A stretch of 64,000 nt of DNA, taken from Bacteroidota bacterium (GTDB taxonomy: Bacteria; Bacteroidota; Bacteroidia; B-17B0; Aurantibacillaceae). Below are positions 8,138-16,767 of the stretch, piece after piece. The notes beneath the pieces are model-generated. The model was not told the DNA's origin, searched no databases, and worked only from the letters and a program-made list of their open reading frames with translations. How positions within the stretch are numbered: the first letter of the stretch is position 1; each line of letters begins with the position of its first letter. The DNA lies in contig JAFLBH010000001.1 of NCBI GenBank assembly GCA_017303905.1, positions 186,001-250,000 of the forward strand. Reading direction: 5' to 3'. The translations under genes were made by a program, and so were the position numbers.

Positions 8138-8605
8138 ATGAAAAAATGGAGCTTCATTCTGGGAATTTTAATGGTGGCATTTTTTGCCAACGCCCAGGTA
8201 AAACAAAACAGCGATGGCTTATATGCCAATGCCGACGGTACTTTATTCAGCGGCACTCTCTCTTTGGATGAAAACGGAATTAAAAAATCTACTCTCGAAA
8301 TAAAAGACGGCAAATTAAACGGTGAAGCCAAATATTATTACGCCTCCGGAAAATTAATGGAGACCGGTACTTATGAAGCGGGATTAAAATCAGGAAAGTG
8401 GGTACGCTATAACGAAGGTGGCATGATGATAGGTATTGCGGCATACGCAGCCGGAAAAAAAGATGGCACCTGGATTGTATACGATGATAACGGTAAAAAA
8501 CGTTTTGAAATGAATTATAAAAACGGTGAAAAAACCGGTGTTTGGAATAACTGGGACGAAAATGGCGCTATCGTAAGCACTAAAGATTACGGTCAGGTTA
8601 ACTAA
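8138..8605 (+). CDS. Secreted MORN/YwqK-like repeat protein
   Basis: A 155-residue protein with a signal peptide (MKKWSFILGILMVAFFANAQ) and about five MORN-like repeats of roughly 20-24 residues. Examples are LNGEAKYYYASGKLMETGTY, GLKSGKWVRYNEGG, GKKDGTWIVYDDNGKKRF and GEKTGVWNNWDENG. Annotation pipelines often name this family toxin-antitoxin YwqK family antitoxin, but there is no toxin partner here and the protein is exported. MORN repeats form an open beta structure used for lipid or protein contacts. A strong TTCG-loop terminator follows, so the gene is its own transcription unit. Confidence 0.8.
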   Translation: MKKWSFILGILMVAFFANAQVKQNSDGLYANADGTLFSGTLSLDENGIKKSTLEIKDGKLNGEAKYYYASGKLMETGTYEAGLKSGKWVRYNEGGMMIGIAAYAAGKKDGTWIVYDDNGKKRFEMNYKNGEKTGVWNNWDENGAIVSTKDYGQVN

Positions 8606-8624
8606 ATCTTCTTTAAATATTTTG

Positions 8625-8652
8625 AAAAACCTTGCTTCGGCGGGGTTTTTTT
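8625..8652 (+). terminator. Intrinsic terminator with TTCG tetraloop
   Basis: AAAAACCTTGC, loop TTCG, GCGGGGTTTTTT. The stem includes two G-T pairs, and a T-run forms the end. It closes the MORN-repeat gene before dxr. Confidence 0.85.
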
Positions 8653-8764
8653 ATGGCATTTTGGCTCTTTTTATCAAAAATCAGGGTTTTTAGCGGGTTT
8701 TTGTCCATTATTCTCCCTCTCTTAAGTTCCTTAATCCATAAAAAATCCTGAGTTTTGCAGCCTG

Positions 8765-9919
8765 ATGCAGGAAGCAAAAAAAATAGCCATTGTTGGCAGT
8801 ACCGGAAGCATAGGAACACAAGCTCTAGAAGTGATTCGCGAGAACCCTAAACATTTTGCAGTAGAGGTTTTGGTGGGTAATTCCAATGCTGATCTTTTAA
8901 TTCAACAAGCTTTAGAATTTAATCCGAATTCTGTAGTCATTGCCGATGAAAGCAAATACAAACAAGTAAAAGATGTTTTATTTGATAAGGGCATTAAAGT
9001 TTTTGCGGGCAATAAAGCGGTTGAACAAATTGTAGAATCAGAAAACATTGATGTGGTGTTAGCCAGTATTGTTGGTTACGCCGGACTCGCCTCTACCATC
9101 AATGCCATTAAACATAAAAAAACAATTGCCTTAGCCAATAAAGAAACATTAGTAGTGGCGGGCGATTTAGTAACGAAGTTAGCAAGAGAAAATGCTGTAA
9201 ATATTTATCCGGTTGATTCGGAACACTCCGCTATTTTTCAATGCCTGGCCGGAGAGTGGGATAATAAAATTGAAAAAATTTATTTGACTGCTTCGGGCGG
9301 ACCCTTCAGAGGAAAAACGAGAAAAGATTTAGAAAACGTAACGCGCGAACAAGCCCTTAAGCATCCGAACTGGAGCATGGGCGCAAAAATTACGATTGAT
9401 TCGGCTAGCTTAATGAATAAAGGATTAGAGGTTATTGAAGCCAAATGGCTCTTTAATTTAAAGCCTGAGCAGATTGATGTGATTGTGCATCCTCAAAGCA
9501 TCGTACACAGCATTGTGCAGTTTGAAGATGGCAGCATGAAAGCGCAATTGGGTCTACCCGATATGAAATTGCCGATACAATATGCATTTTCCTATCCGGC
9601 GCGAGTACAGAATGCATTTAAACGTTTTGATTTTTTTAACTATCCGCAGCTTACTTTCGAGAAGCCCGACACCCAAACTTTCACTAACTTAGCCTTAGCC
9701 TACGAAGCCCTTAAAAAAGGCGGAAATATGCCCTGCGTATTAAACGCTGCTAACGAAGTAGCGGTTGACGCGTTTTTGAAAGACAAAATAAAATTTTTAC
9801 AAATGAGTGAACTCATTGAAAAATGCCTTCACAAAATTGAATTCATACAACAACCAGATTACAATCAATACATAGAATGTGATACCGAAACCAGAAAACT
9901 GGCGGCATCATTGTTATAA
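8765..9919 (+). CDS. dxr: 1-deoxy-D-xylulose 5-phosphate reductoisomerase
   Basis: A 384-residue enzyme of the MEP isoprenoid pathway, converting DXP to MEP with NADPH. Hallmarks are the dinucleotide-binding GSTGSIGTQ (about residues 11-19), ALANKETLVVAG (about 125), metal- and substrate-binding PVDSEHSAIFQ (about 155), SASLMNKGLE (about 218), VHPQSIVHS (about 241) and a C-terminal NAANEVAV helix. The length is normal. The gene lies 11 nt upstream of rseP, an arrangement often seen in bacteria, and the two are probably cotranscribed from a promoter after the terminator at 8625. Confidence 0.97.
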   Translation: MQEAKKIAIVGSTGSIGTQALEVIRENPKHFAVEVLVGNSNADLLIQQALEFNPNSVVIADESKYKQVKDVLFDKGIKVFAGNKAVEQIVESENIDVVLASIVGYAGLASTINAIKHKKTIALANKETLVVAGDLVTKLARENAVNIYPVDSEHSAIFQCLAGEWDNKIEKIYLTASGGPFRGKTRKDLENVTREQALKHPNWSMGAKITIDSASLMNKGLEVIEAKWLFNLKPEQIDVIVHPQSIVHSIVQFEDGSMKAQLGLPDMKLPIQYAFSYPARVQNAFKRFDFFNYPQLTFEKPDTQTFTNLALAYEALKKGGNMPCVLNAANEVAVDAFLKDKIKFLQMSELIEKCLHKIEFIQQPDYNQYIECDTETRKLAASLL

Positions 9920-9930
9920 GAAAAAACATT

Positions 9931-11268
9931 ATGGTAAAATTCGGACAACTTTTTTTAAGCTTAACAATTTTAATTACGCTTCACGAATTCGGGCATTTCT
10001 TTTTTGCCAAACGTTTCAAATGCCGTGTAGAAAAATTTTATTTGTTCTTCGATTTCTTATTCCCGTTTGCGGGATTGCTTAATTTTTCGCTTTTCAAAAA
10101 GAAAATCGGTGATACGCTTTACGGTTTAGGATGGTTTCCATTCGGTGGCTATGTGCAAATCGCGGGAATGGTAGATGAGCAAATGGATAAAACCATGTTG
10201 GAGAAAGAACCGGAGCCTTGGGAATTCCGTGCGAAGCCTGCTTACCAACGTTTACTGATTATGATGGGAGGAATTTTGGTGAATCTGATTTTAGGTTTCC
10301 TTATTTATTGGATGGTGTTTTATTTCTGGGGACGCCAAACCATTCCTGCCGATCAATTAAAATACGGTATCGCTTGTGATTCTACCGCTTTAAACATGGG
10401 ATTAAGAGATGGTGATTTTGTTACATCTGTAGACGGAAAACCAATTACTAATTTACGTCAGGTGCCAATTGAAATCATCATGAACAAAGCTACCAGCATG
10501 GAAGTGTTGCGCGACGGACAAAAAGTAACTATCCCGATTTCAGAAGACAACATCAGCAAAATATTAAGCGGATTAAAAAGATCTAGAAGTGGTGGTGATT
10601 TTGTAAGTGTGCGAATGCCTACTGAGGTTGAATTGATTGCACCTGCATCATATGCAGAATCCGCAGGTTTGAAAAAGGGCGATTTGATTATTGGCATCAA
10701 CGATAAGTTAACACCCTTCTATAGTGATTTCAGTAGAGAGAAAGCTTATTACAAAGGCAAAGAAGCTGAATTGGTTGTTATCCGCGGTGTGGACACCGTT
10801 AGATTAAAATCAAAAATCAGTTTAGAAGGCAGTATTGGCTTTTACAACAACACCGAAAAATACACGCCGATATACGATCAGAAATTCGGCTTCTTCGAAT
10901 CTTTGGGTGCAGGCTTGCATTACGGCATTGAAAATTTAATTATGCAGGCGAAGCAATTTGTTGTATTGTTTACCGTGAAAGACGCGCACAAACAAGTTGG
11001 CGGATTTTATAGCATGTATAAAAACATGAATGAAGTTTGGGACTGGCATGCTTTCTGGTTATTTACCGGATTCCTATCTTTAGTATTAGCGTTCATGAAC
11101 TTCTTACCAATTCCAATGTTGGATGGCGGATACATTTTATTTTTATTGATTGAGATAATTAGTCGCCGCAAAATTCCGGAGAAAGTTATTTACTACGCGA
11201 ATTATGTGGGACTTGTACTTATCTTAAGTCTGATGATTTACGCCAACACCGATTGGTTAAGGGATTAA
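9931..11268 (+). CDS. rseP: Site-2 zinc metalloprotease RseP
   Basis: A 445-residue intramembrane protease. Membrane helix 1 carries the zinc motif HEFGH (residues 18-22). The C-terminal membrane part carries NFLPIPMLDGG (about 390-400), the conserved N-x-P-x-x-x-LDG site. Between them lie two PDZ-like regions (about 145-215 and 225-300). RseP homologues cut membrane-bound anti-sigma factors or signal peptide remnants. It follows dxr after 11 nt. The frame chosen continues into the membrane helix; the overlapping 9879 frame is a shadow. No sigma/anti-sigma pair is present in this window, so its target is not shown. Confidence 0.95.
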   Translation: MVKFGQLFLSLTILITLHEFGHFFFAKRFKCRVEKFYLFFDFLFPFAGLLNFSLFKKKIGDTLYGLGWFPFGGYVQIAGMVDEQMDKTMLEKEPEPWEFRAKPAYQRLLIMMGGILVNLILGFLIYWMVFYFWGRQTIPADQLKYGIACDSTALNMGLRDGDFVTSVDGKPITNLRQVPIEIIMNKATSMEVLRDGQKVTIPISEDNISKILSGLKRSRSGGDFVSVRMPTEVELIAPASYAESAGLKKGDLIIGINDKLTPFYSDFSREKAYYKGKEAELVVIRGVDTVRLKSKISLEGSIGFYNNTEKYTPIYDQKFGFFESLGAGLHYGIENLIMQAKQFVVLFTVKDAHKQVGGFYSMYKNMNEVWDWHAFWLFTGFLSLVLAFMNFLPIPMLDGGYILFLLIEIISRRKIPEKVIYYANYVGLVLILSLMIYANTDWLRD

Positions 11269-11303
11269 TGTAACCAAATCGTATTTTAAACGTTATACTA
11301 GCC

Positions 11304-12101
11304 ATGAATAAAAAGAATTATAGGTTAATTGCATCTGTAATTTTTTTATTGACCTACGCGTTATCCTTTGCGCAACATACTACCATTAGCAAAAAAGGCG
11401 AAGAAAAAGCGCCTGCTCCGGGTAAACATAAAGTGATGATTATTCCTTTTGAACCGCGCATGTACATGAGTGAGGTGGATTATGCCATCAACATGGAAAC
11501 GAAAATGAGCGGTAAGCAAATTAAAAACACATTTCGTGATGGAATGAATGAGCAATTGTACAAAGCTTTCAAATCACAGCACTTGGTGGTGGACATGATT
11601 GATGATACAGTTAAGACGAAGAAAGATTTAGAAAACATTTATCAGTACCTCAATTATGCTTACATGAAAGTACCTGATCAAAGCAATTACACTCCGCCAA
11701 AAAAAGAAAAGGAAGAAAAGAAAATTGAAAAAGGACAAATCGTTGTGGGCACCGATAACGAAAAGCGTTTCATGAACGCGAAGATTACCAACGCTACACT
11801 TGTTCCTTACTTATATGGTAAATACAAAAGCGATATTTTTGTTTTCGTTAATCAACTCGACATTAAAGCTTCGAACAGCGGCGGGCCCGCAGATGTTGCT
11901 GCCGCGTCAGGCTTCAGAAAAATAATTTTACATTATACTGTATACACTTATGATGCGAAAGAAATTAATTCAGGTGTAGCTGAAATTGAATTCCCGGCTA
12001 ACATCAATAACCCCACAAAAATTATCAATACCTACTTATCGAAAATTGCGCAAACCGTTGCGCAACGTGTGAATTTGGCTTTGGCACCGAAGGGAAAATA
12101 A
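11304..12101 (+). CDS. Conserved exported protein of unknown function
   Basis: A 265-residue protein with a signal peptide (about 1-23, ending FAQ). After a short charged linker it has KVMIIPFEPRMYMSEVDY, then a helical middle and a Lys/Glu-rich stretch (PPKKEKEEKKIEKGQ, about residues 133-147) that looks disordered. The C-terminal half is beta-rich with YKSDIFVFVNQLDIK and IILHYTVYTYDAKEINSGV. The opening resembles proteins with a TolB-N/curli-type nucleotide-free alpha-beta fold that start from VMIIPF, but I cannot assign a family. It lies 35 nt after rseP and may share its transcript. Function unknown. Confidence 0.75.
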   Translation: MNKKNYRLIASVIFLLTYALSFAQHTTISKKGEEKAPAPGKHKVMIIPFEPRMYMSEVDYAINMETKMSGKQIKNTFRDGMNEQLYKAFKSQHLVVDMIDDTVKTKKDLENIYQYLNYAYMKVPDQSNYTPPKKEKEEKKIEKGQIVVGTDNEKRFMNAKITNATLVPYLYGKYKSDIFVFVNQLDIKASNSGGPADVAAASGFRKIILHYTVYTYDAKEINSGVAEIEFPANINNPTKIINTYLSKIAQTVAQRVNLALAPKGK

Positions 12102-12146
12102 AATTTATTTCACTATTACTTTTTTTACGATAGTTGCAGCATTTAT

Positions 12147-13472
12147 TTAGTGTTGAATTACAATTTTTTTTGTAATTATTGCTTCGCTAGAGACTATTTG
12201 TAAATTATAAATCCCTTCACTAATGCTACCAACATCGATATGATTGGTGTATGTAGAACTCAATACTCTTTCGCCAAGCATATTTGTAATTTCTATTTGT
12301 GAGTTTTCTATATTAATGTTTCCTGTTTCTAAGCTAATATAATTATTGGCAGGAATTGGAAATAACTTGACTTCGTTCTCAAGTTTACTTTCCGTAATTC
12401 CAATTGAACAAGCATTAAAACAAATTTCACGAATACGATCATTGCCTCCATCACTTAAAAAAACATTTCCAGTAGTTCCAATAGTTAAATAAGAAGTCTT
12501 AATCTGCGCCAAAGTAGCCAGACCACCATCGCCTGAATAACCAGGGATGCCAGTTCCAGCAATTGTGGAGATAATATTAGAAGTGTTTATTTTCCTTAAA
12601 GTTCCATACCATCCATCAGCGATATAAATATTTCCAGCAGCATCTAAAGTTACTCCATTTGGTGAACCTATCTGTGCTAAAGTTGCTAATCCTCCATCGC
12701 CTGAATTTCCCATGACACCTGAGCCTGCAATGGTACTTATAGTGCCGGAACTATTAATTTTTCTAATTCGTCCATTAAATCGGTCAGCGATGAAAATATT
12801 TCCTAATGGATCAACATCTATTCCGGAAGCGGAGTTAAGCTGTGCCGAAGTTGCGGGTCCTCCGTCACCACTATAACCTGCAAGGCCGTTACCAGCGATT
12901 GTAGAAATAACTCCTAACGTATTTATCATGCGGATACGGTTATTTCCAGCATCTGCAATATATATGTTGCCTGAAGCGTCTACGGCAACATCATAAGGCC
13001 ATTTTAGTTCGGCCGAAATAGCGGGTCCTCCATCGCCAGCATAACCCACATTCCCATTACCAGCTATAGTATTTATAATGCCACTTGTGTTTATTTTTCT
13101 AACGCGAGCAAGGTAAACTTCGGAAACATAAATGTTACCTGACGCATCAACCGCAATACCATGAGGTTCAATTATTGTAGCAGAAGTGGCAGGAATCCCT
13201 TCTGCCAAAGAAGAACCGCCCCCAGCTATTGTACTAATATTGCCGGAAGGATCTATTTTTCTTACTCTATTGTTTGCATTATCGCAGAAATAAACGTTGC
13301 CAAAAGAATCGGTTGTGATATCTGCAGATAAATAAATTTGTGCAGAGATAGCAGGACCATTATCACCCGAATAACCGGCTATTCCTGTTCCAGCGTAGGT
13401 ATAAATGTTTTGTGAATGAGAATAAAAAACACTAAAACATACCAAGAATATATAAAATAATCTTATCGACAT
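12147..13472 (-). CDS. NHL-repeat beta-propeller protein with T9SS sorting domain
   Basis: A 441-residue secreted protein. The signal peptide (about 1-20) is followed by six NHL repeats of about 55 residues, each with a pattern like IAGNGLAGYSGDGGPATSAQ and then DASGNIYIADAGNNRIR. Together they suggest a six-bladed propeller. The C-terminal domain of about 75 residues (KLFPIPANNYISL to IITKKIVIQ) is a T9SS sorting signal, with PIPAN in place of the usual PNP. NHL propellers usually bind protein or carbohydrate ligands. It is the last gene of a minus-strand group of exported proteins. Confidence 0.88.
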   Translation of the reverse strand: MSIRLFYIFLVCFSVFYSHSQNIYTYAGTGIAGYSGDNGPAISAQIYLSADITTDSFGNVYFCDNANNRVRKIDPSGNISTIAGGGSSLAEGIPATSATIIEPHGIAVDASGNIYVSEVYLARVRKINTSGIINTIAGNGNVGYAGDGGPAISAELKWPYDVAVDASGNIYIADAGNNRIRMINTLGVISTIAGNGLAGYSGDGGPATSAQLNSASGIDVDPLGNIFIADRFNGRIRKINSSGTISTIAGSGVMGNSGDGGLATLAQIGSPNGVTLDAAGNIYIADGWYGTLRKINTSNIISTIAGTGIPGYSGDGGLATLAQIKTSYLTIGTTGNVFLSDGGNDRIREICFNACSIGITESKLENEVKLFPIPANNYISLETGNINIENSQIEITNMLGERVLSSTYTNHIDVGSISEGIYNLQIVSSEAIITKKIVIQH

Positions 13473-13516
13473 AACACATCCTATACTTAATTGTATTATA
13501 ATAAAGGTACAATTTT

Positions 13517-13888
13517 TTACTTCTTTCCAATATACCTAAAAGATTCAGGTCCAGAAGAAGGGATACATGTTAAATACAGACTATCGTTTCTTATTTTACC
13601 AAAACAACGAATATTTTTGTTTGTAGAGCTTACGTTATTATCTTTTAGTGTAAAAACAAAAGACCCTTCCGGGGTGTTAATATTCAAAAGCGAATCCTTA
13701 TCATTTTTTGAGATTACAAGCGTTACATTACTTGTGTCGGAAACCATTCCAGTATAATTCGAATTCGAGTACTTATAAATTCTTTTACAAGAATAATTCC
13801 CGCAAAAGGTATCCCGATAATCTTTTGCTGCTTTATTTGAGGGTAAAAGGGTAATTAACCAAACTATAAATACCAAAATTGATTTCAT
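13517..13888 (-). CDS. Small exported protein of unknown function
   Basis: A 123-residue protein with a signal peptide (about residues 1-20). The mature part is beta-rich and has four cysteines (CGNYSCKR near the start, then CFGK and LTCIP), suggesting two disulphides. The ending GPESFRYIGKK resembles small lipocalin-like or META-like stress proteins, but no family can be named. It sits 18 nt downstream of the GH16 gene on the same strand. The plus-strand frame across it is a shadow. Confidence 0.65.
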   Translation of the reverse strand: MKSILVFIVWLITLLPSNKAAKDYRDTFCGNYSCKRIYKYSNSNYTGMVSDTSNVTLVISKNDKDSLLNINTPEGSFVFTLKDNNVSSTNKNIRCFGKIRNDSLYLTCIPSSGPESFRYIGKK

Positions 13889-13906
13889 ATTTTTCGAATT
13901 AAATTG

Positions 13907-14938
13907 TTAATAAGGGCATTGCGTTGTTGCAGCCATAAAACTTCCGGAACCGTTATCTGTAATAGTTGTTCCTTCATCAAGTAAAACAAAATCGGTTGCC
14001 CAAAAATTTATATTGCCGCTTGTATTAATGTTATCGCTGCAACCTGAACCTCCGATGCTAATTGACTGTTTTACTTTACTAACGTATGTGCCTGCGTTGA
14101 AATTGCTGCAAAAAGTTGGATTTGCATTGCAGTCAGGAATTAGCTGCCATATTTTTAAATAATTGATTTGATAATAAGCAGGAAATACTGTTGTTCCATC
14201 TGGCATTCTACCCGGATCAGGATCAATAGCGAAATTTATTATTGTACAGCATGCGTTTTGAGGCGTATATGTGGGGTCATTTATTATGGCCACAGGAACA
14301 TCGTCAAAAAACCAAGTCATTCTATTTGGTTCCCAAAACACAGCATATTTGTGTTCATTAGCCATATTTGCTAACCCATTTATTATATTTGAGGCACTCG
14401 TTCTTTCGCATGAGTTAATGTCCCGCCAGTGGTAATGCGTGCCTAATTCGGTGCCACTGACAGATTGGTCTCCGTTATTTTCCATAATATCAATTTCATT
14501 ATATATACCTGCGGTACATGTAGAAGGTGCGCCACCTAAAGTCCAAAATGCCGGCCAAAAACCTTGGCCCACGGGAAGTTTAGCGGAAATTTCAAAATAA
14601 CCATATTTGTGAGTAAACTTTGATTGAATAACCCCGCTTTGATAATTGTATGGTGAATAATCTCCTAGTGTAAAAGTTATTGGTGATACTGTTTCACACT
14701 TAATTGTTAAATAACCTGTATTCAAGGTGTAATTAAGGTTGGCAGGGCTATTATATTCTAAACCGTTATTAACAGGTCCTCGCCATGTATATTGGTTATG
14801 CCACAACAAAGGATCAAACGAGTTAAATTCTTCATGCAGTACTAAAGTAAATGTGGGGTCACTCAGTGGTAACTGAGCCTTCATGTGAAGAATACTTATC
14901 AAAAATATCAATACTAATTTCGCTCTTAAAATTTTCAT
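13907..14938 (-). CDS. Secreted family 16 glycoside hydrolase (beta-glucanase type)
   Basis: A 343-residue secreted enzyme. After a signal peptide (about 1-21) comes a GH16 jelly-roll domain. It contains HEEFNSFDPLLW, the KYGYFEISAKLPVGQGFWPA segment and the catalytic NEIDIMENNG (E-x-D-x-x-E, about residue 148) followed by THYHW. GH16 enzymes hydrolyse beta-1,3 or mixed-linkage glucans, agar and related polymers; the exact specificity cannot be read here. The C-terminal 70 residues (VKQSISIGGSGCSDNIN, ATDFVLLDEGTTI) look like the coathanger-stack module common in Bacteroidota surface proteins rather than a classic sorting domain. It is grouped with the S74 gene 11 nt upstream. Confidence 0.9.
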   Translation of the reverse strand: MKILRAKLVLIFLISILHMKAQLPLSDPTFTLVLHEEFNSFDPLLWHNQYTWRGPVNNGLEYNSPANLNYTLNTGYLTIKCETVSPITFTLGDYSPYNYQSGVIQSKFTHKYGYFEISAKLPVGQGFWPAFWTLGGAPSTCTAGIYNEIDIMENNGDQSVSGTELGTHYHWRDINSCERTSASNIINGLANMANEHKYAVFWEPNRMTWFFDDVPVAIINDPTYTPQNACCTIINFAIDPDPGRMPDGTTVFPAYYQINYLKIWQLIPDCNANPTFCSNFNAGTYVSKVKQSISIGGSGCSDNINTSGNINFWATDFVLLDEGTTITDNGSGSFMAATTQCPY

Positions 14939-14949
14939 CCTTATCGCCT

Positions 14950-16173
14950 TTACTCAGTTAAAATCATTTTCTTAGTTCCAACTTCCTTATTATTTACAAC
15001 CAGACTGTAGTAATACATGCCAGGCGCAAAGTCGTTAGCATTTATTGTAATTGAACCCTTACCTGAGCTTGTAATTTTCAGTGTTTTCAATAACTTGCCA
15101 TTCATGTCAAAAACCAAAACAGATGCGTTGGCATTCCTTTCTGCCACAAAATATTCAATTAAGGTTTCTTTATTAAATGGATTTGGGTTGTTTTGTTTTA
15201 TGTAGGAACTATTATTGCTTTCATCAGAACTGTTGCTATCCTGAGTAATTATTCTATTATTACCATTTGACATTGCACAACATTGATTCAACTGCTTCTT
15301 CAAACTATCAAGTTCAGATTGCTGTTGATTAAAAACATTAATAAGCAATGGGATAAACTCAATGTATTTTACCCCGTATAAACCTGTGGCCTGATCCTTT
15401 TCAACTAACTCCGGAAAAACAGTTATTAAATCTTGTGCAATTAAGCCGTATTCAGTTGAAGCAGATTGACTCGCCTTAATGGCTGCAGGAGCGCCTGGCG
15501 ACAAATTTGACTTATAGTTATAACTTGCCGGCTTTACTTGCTTCAATTTTGCAACAATTGGAGTCAAATTATAATTTATGTTTTGTTTAACACTCTGGTC
15601 TGAGGTGAATGTGATTGAATTGCGGGTTAAAATATGGTTTATATAAGCATCGCCTAAATAATTGGTAGAACTTCCCAAATGAAAATACCAATCGTTTTCC
15701 GGATACATCCTTGGAGCACTATAAGCCCCTCCCCAATCCGTAATGATATCTGTCCAATTATCAAAACGGGTATTTCCATTTAAACGAGTATTCCCTACTA
15801 CGTGTAATTTATCACTTGTACTTGTCGTTCCTATAGCCAAGTTTCCATTAGCATCTAAACGCATTTTTTCGCTACTGCCTATAGTGAAACCAATTATATT
15901 AATGGCTGGGTGAAATAATCCGGTTTGGTCATTACCGTACCACGTATAGTCTGGTGTGTTGGCTGCTGAAAAGCCATTATTACCCCTAATTCGAGCTGCA
16001 GATCCACTTATAGATGAAGTGGAACCTACAACCAAATCGCCTGTAAACTTATGCTTTTCACCACCTCCTGGTGCAGTTGTTGAACCATAAGATACGGCCC
16101 CACCACTAAATACTTTAATTTGTGCATTAACTGTAATAGTCAATGTAGAAAAAAGAATGATTAATTTTTTCAT
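14950..16173 (-). CDS. Secreted protein with S74 intramolecular chaperone and T9SS sorting domain
   Basis: A 407-residue protein. The signal peptide (about 1-17) is followed by a glycine/serine-rich beta repeat region and then a peptidase S74 (endosialidase chaperone) domain at about 185-300. SDQSVKQNI contains the Ser and Lys of the self-cleavage dyad, and EYGLIAQDLITVFPELV plus YGVKYIEFIPLLINVF follow. In phage tail spikes this domain trimerises and cuts itself off. Here it is followed, after a coiled-coil (QQQSELDSLKKQL), by a T9SS sorting domain from about 325 (NPNPFNKETLIEY). Cleavage would therefore separate the passenger from the sorting signal. The function of the passenger is unknown. 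Confidence 0.85.
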   Translation of the reverse strand: MKKLIILFSTLTITVNAQIKVFSGGAVSYGSTTAPGGGEKHKFTGDLVVGSTSSISGSAARIRGNNGFSAANTPDYTWYGNDQTGLFHPAINIIGFTIGSSEKMRLDANGNLAIGTTSTSDKLHVVGNTRLNGNTRFDNWTDIITDWGGAYSAPRMYPENDWYFHLGSSTNYLGDAYINHILTRNSITFTSDQSVKQNINYNLTPIVAKLKQVKPASYNYKSNLSPGAPAAIKASQSASTEYGLIAQDLITVFPELVEKDQATGLYGVKYIEFIPLLINVFNQQQSELDSLKKQLNQCCAMSNGNNRIITQDSNSSDESNNSSYIKQNNPNPFNKETLIEYFVAERNANASVLVFDMNGKLLKTLKITSSGKGSITINANDFAPGMYYYSLVVNNKEVGTKKMILTE

Positions 16174-16217
16174 AATAAATGCTTTCTACAAATTTCAGTC
16201 ATTTAAAAAAAATCAGA

Positions 16218-16251
16218 TGACGAAAATCAGATATTGAGATGATTTTCGTCA
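16218..16251. repeat. Perfect 12-bp inverted repeat (terminator-like on minus strand)
   Basis: TGACGAAAATCA, 10-nt loop, TGATTTTCGTCA. On the minus strand the stem is followed a few bases later by a run of eight T, so it may end transcription arriving from higher coordinates, just before the S74 gene. Confidence 0.6.
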
Positions 16252-16279
16252 GGATGTAAGCTTGTGTTTAATTGATAAG

Positions 16280-16316
16280 ACATATTGAATTCATAATGCT
16301 AATGAATTCAATATGT
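16280..16316. repeat. Perfect 15-bp inverted repeat
   Basis: ACATATTGAATTCAT, 7-nt loop AATGCTA, ATGAATTCAATATGT. There is no T-run on either side. It lies 30 nt from the first folC fragment and 29 nt from the other hairpin. It could be a protein-binding site, a recombination site or an RNA structure; the sequence does not decide. Confidence 0.6.
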
Positions 16317-16345
16317 ATATACTGCTTGAAAAGTAATCCCCTAAA

Positions 16346-16441
16346 CTAAATAGCCAGCGCATCTGCTTCCACAAAAGTACCTCCATCTAGAAAAATCAAA
16401 TCGCCGACTTTTACCTTTTCGTCGCGGCTTCGAGAAGTGAT
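16346..16441 (-). pseudogene. folC 3'-end fragment 1 (diverged)
   Basis: It matches the last ~95 nt of the intact folC at 29332, including the same stop and the same bases past it. On the minus strand it reads KVGDLIFLDGGTFVEADALAI before TAG, against KAGDLIFVGGSTFVVADALAI in FolC. Upstream, the match continues with a 1-nt shift and then ends at a dispersed repeat. There is no start and no enzyme body, so it is a remnant. Confidence 0.85.
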
Positions 16442-16448
16442 GCTAAGA

Positions 16449-16475
16449 GGTCTCGACTCCGCTCGACCTGACATT
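16449..16475. repeat. Dispersed intergenic repeat A, single copy
   Basis: GTCTCGACTCCGCTCGACCT and following bases. It is a close variant of the element TCTCGACTACGCTCGACATG at 58601 and 58961, and it separates the two folC fragments. Confidence 0.75.
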
Positions 16476-16478
16476 CAT

Positions 16479-16663
16479 TAAGTAAGAGCATCCGCCACTA
16501 CAAAAGTACTTCCACCTACAAAAATTAAATCGCCCGCTTTTGCTTTTTTCTTTGCGGCTTCAATCGCTGATTTTACGTTTTCGTAAGTAGTTCCTTTTAA
16601 TCCGGCTTGAGAAGCCTGAGATGCTAATTCGTTTTCGTTGAGCGCGCGAAGGATATTGGCTTA
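16479..16663 (-). pseudogene. folC 3'-end fragment 2 (near identical)
   Basis: From 16488 to 16648 it differs from folC 29345-29505 at only 5 of about 161 positions. All five are third-codon, synonymous changes. It encodes RALNENELASQASQAGL through STFVVADALT and then TAA. An in-frame TAA lies just before the homologous part, so no protein of useful length remains. The substitution pattern shows descent from a functional folC that diverged under selection. Confidence 0.9.
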
Positions 16664-16767
16664 GGTGCCGAAGAGGAAATAATTAGTATAAATTAAGGCA
16701 CTTTATTTGTGCCGATATGACTTCAAATAAATCATATTTTTTGAATATAATTAACACAACTTCACCC

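Noticed and set aside
8138..8605. Toxin-antitoxin antitoxin (YwqK-like name)
   Set aside because: The protein has a signal peptide and no toxin gene is next to it.
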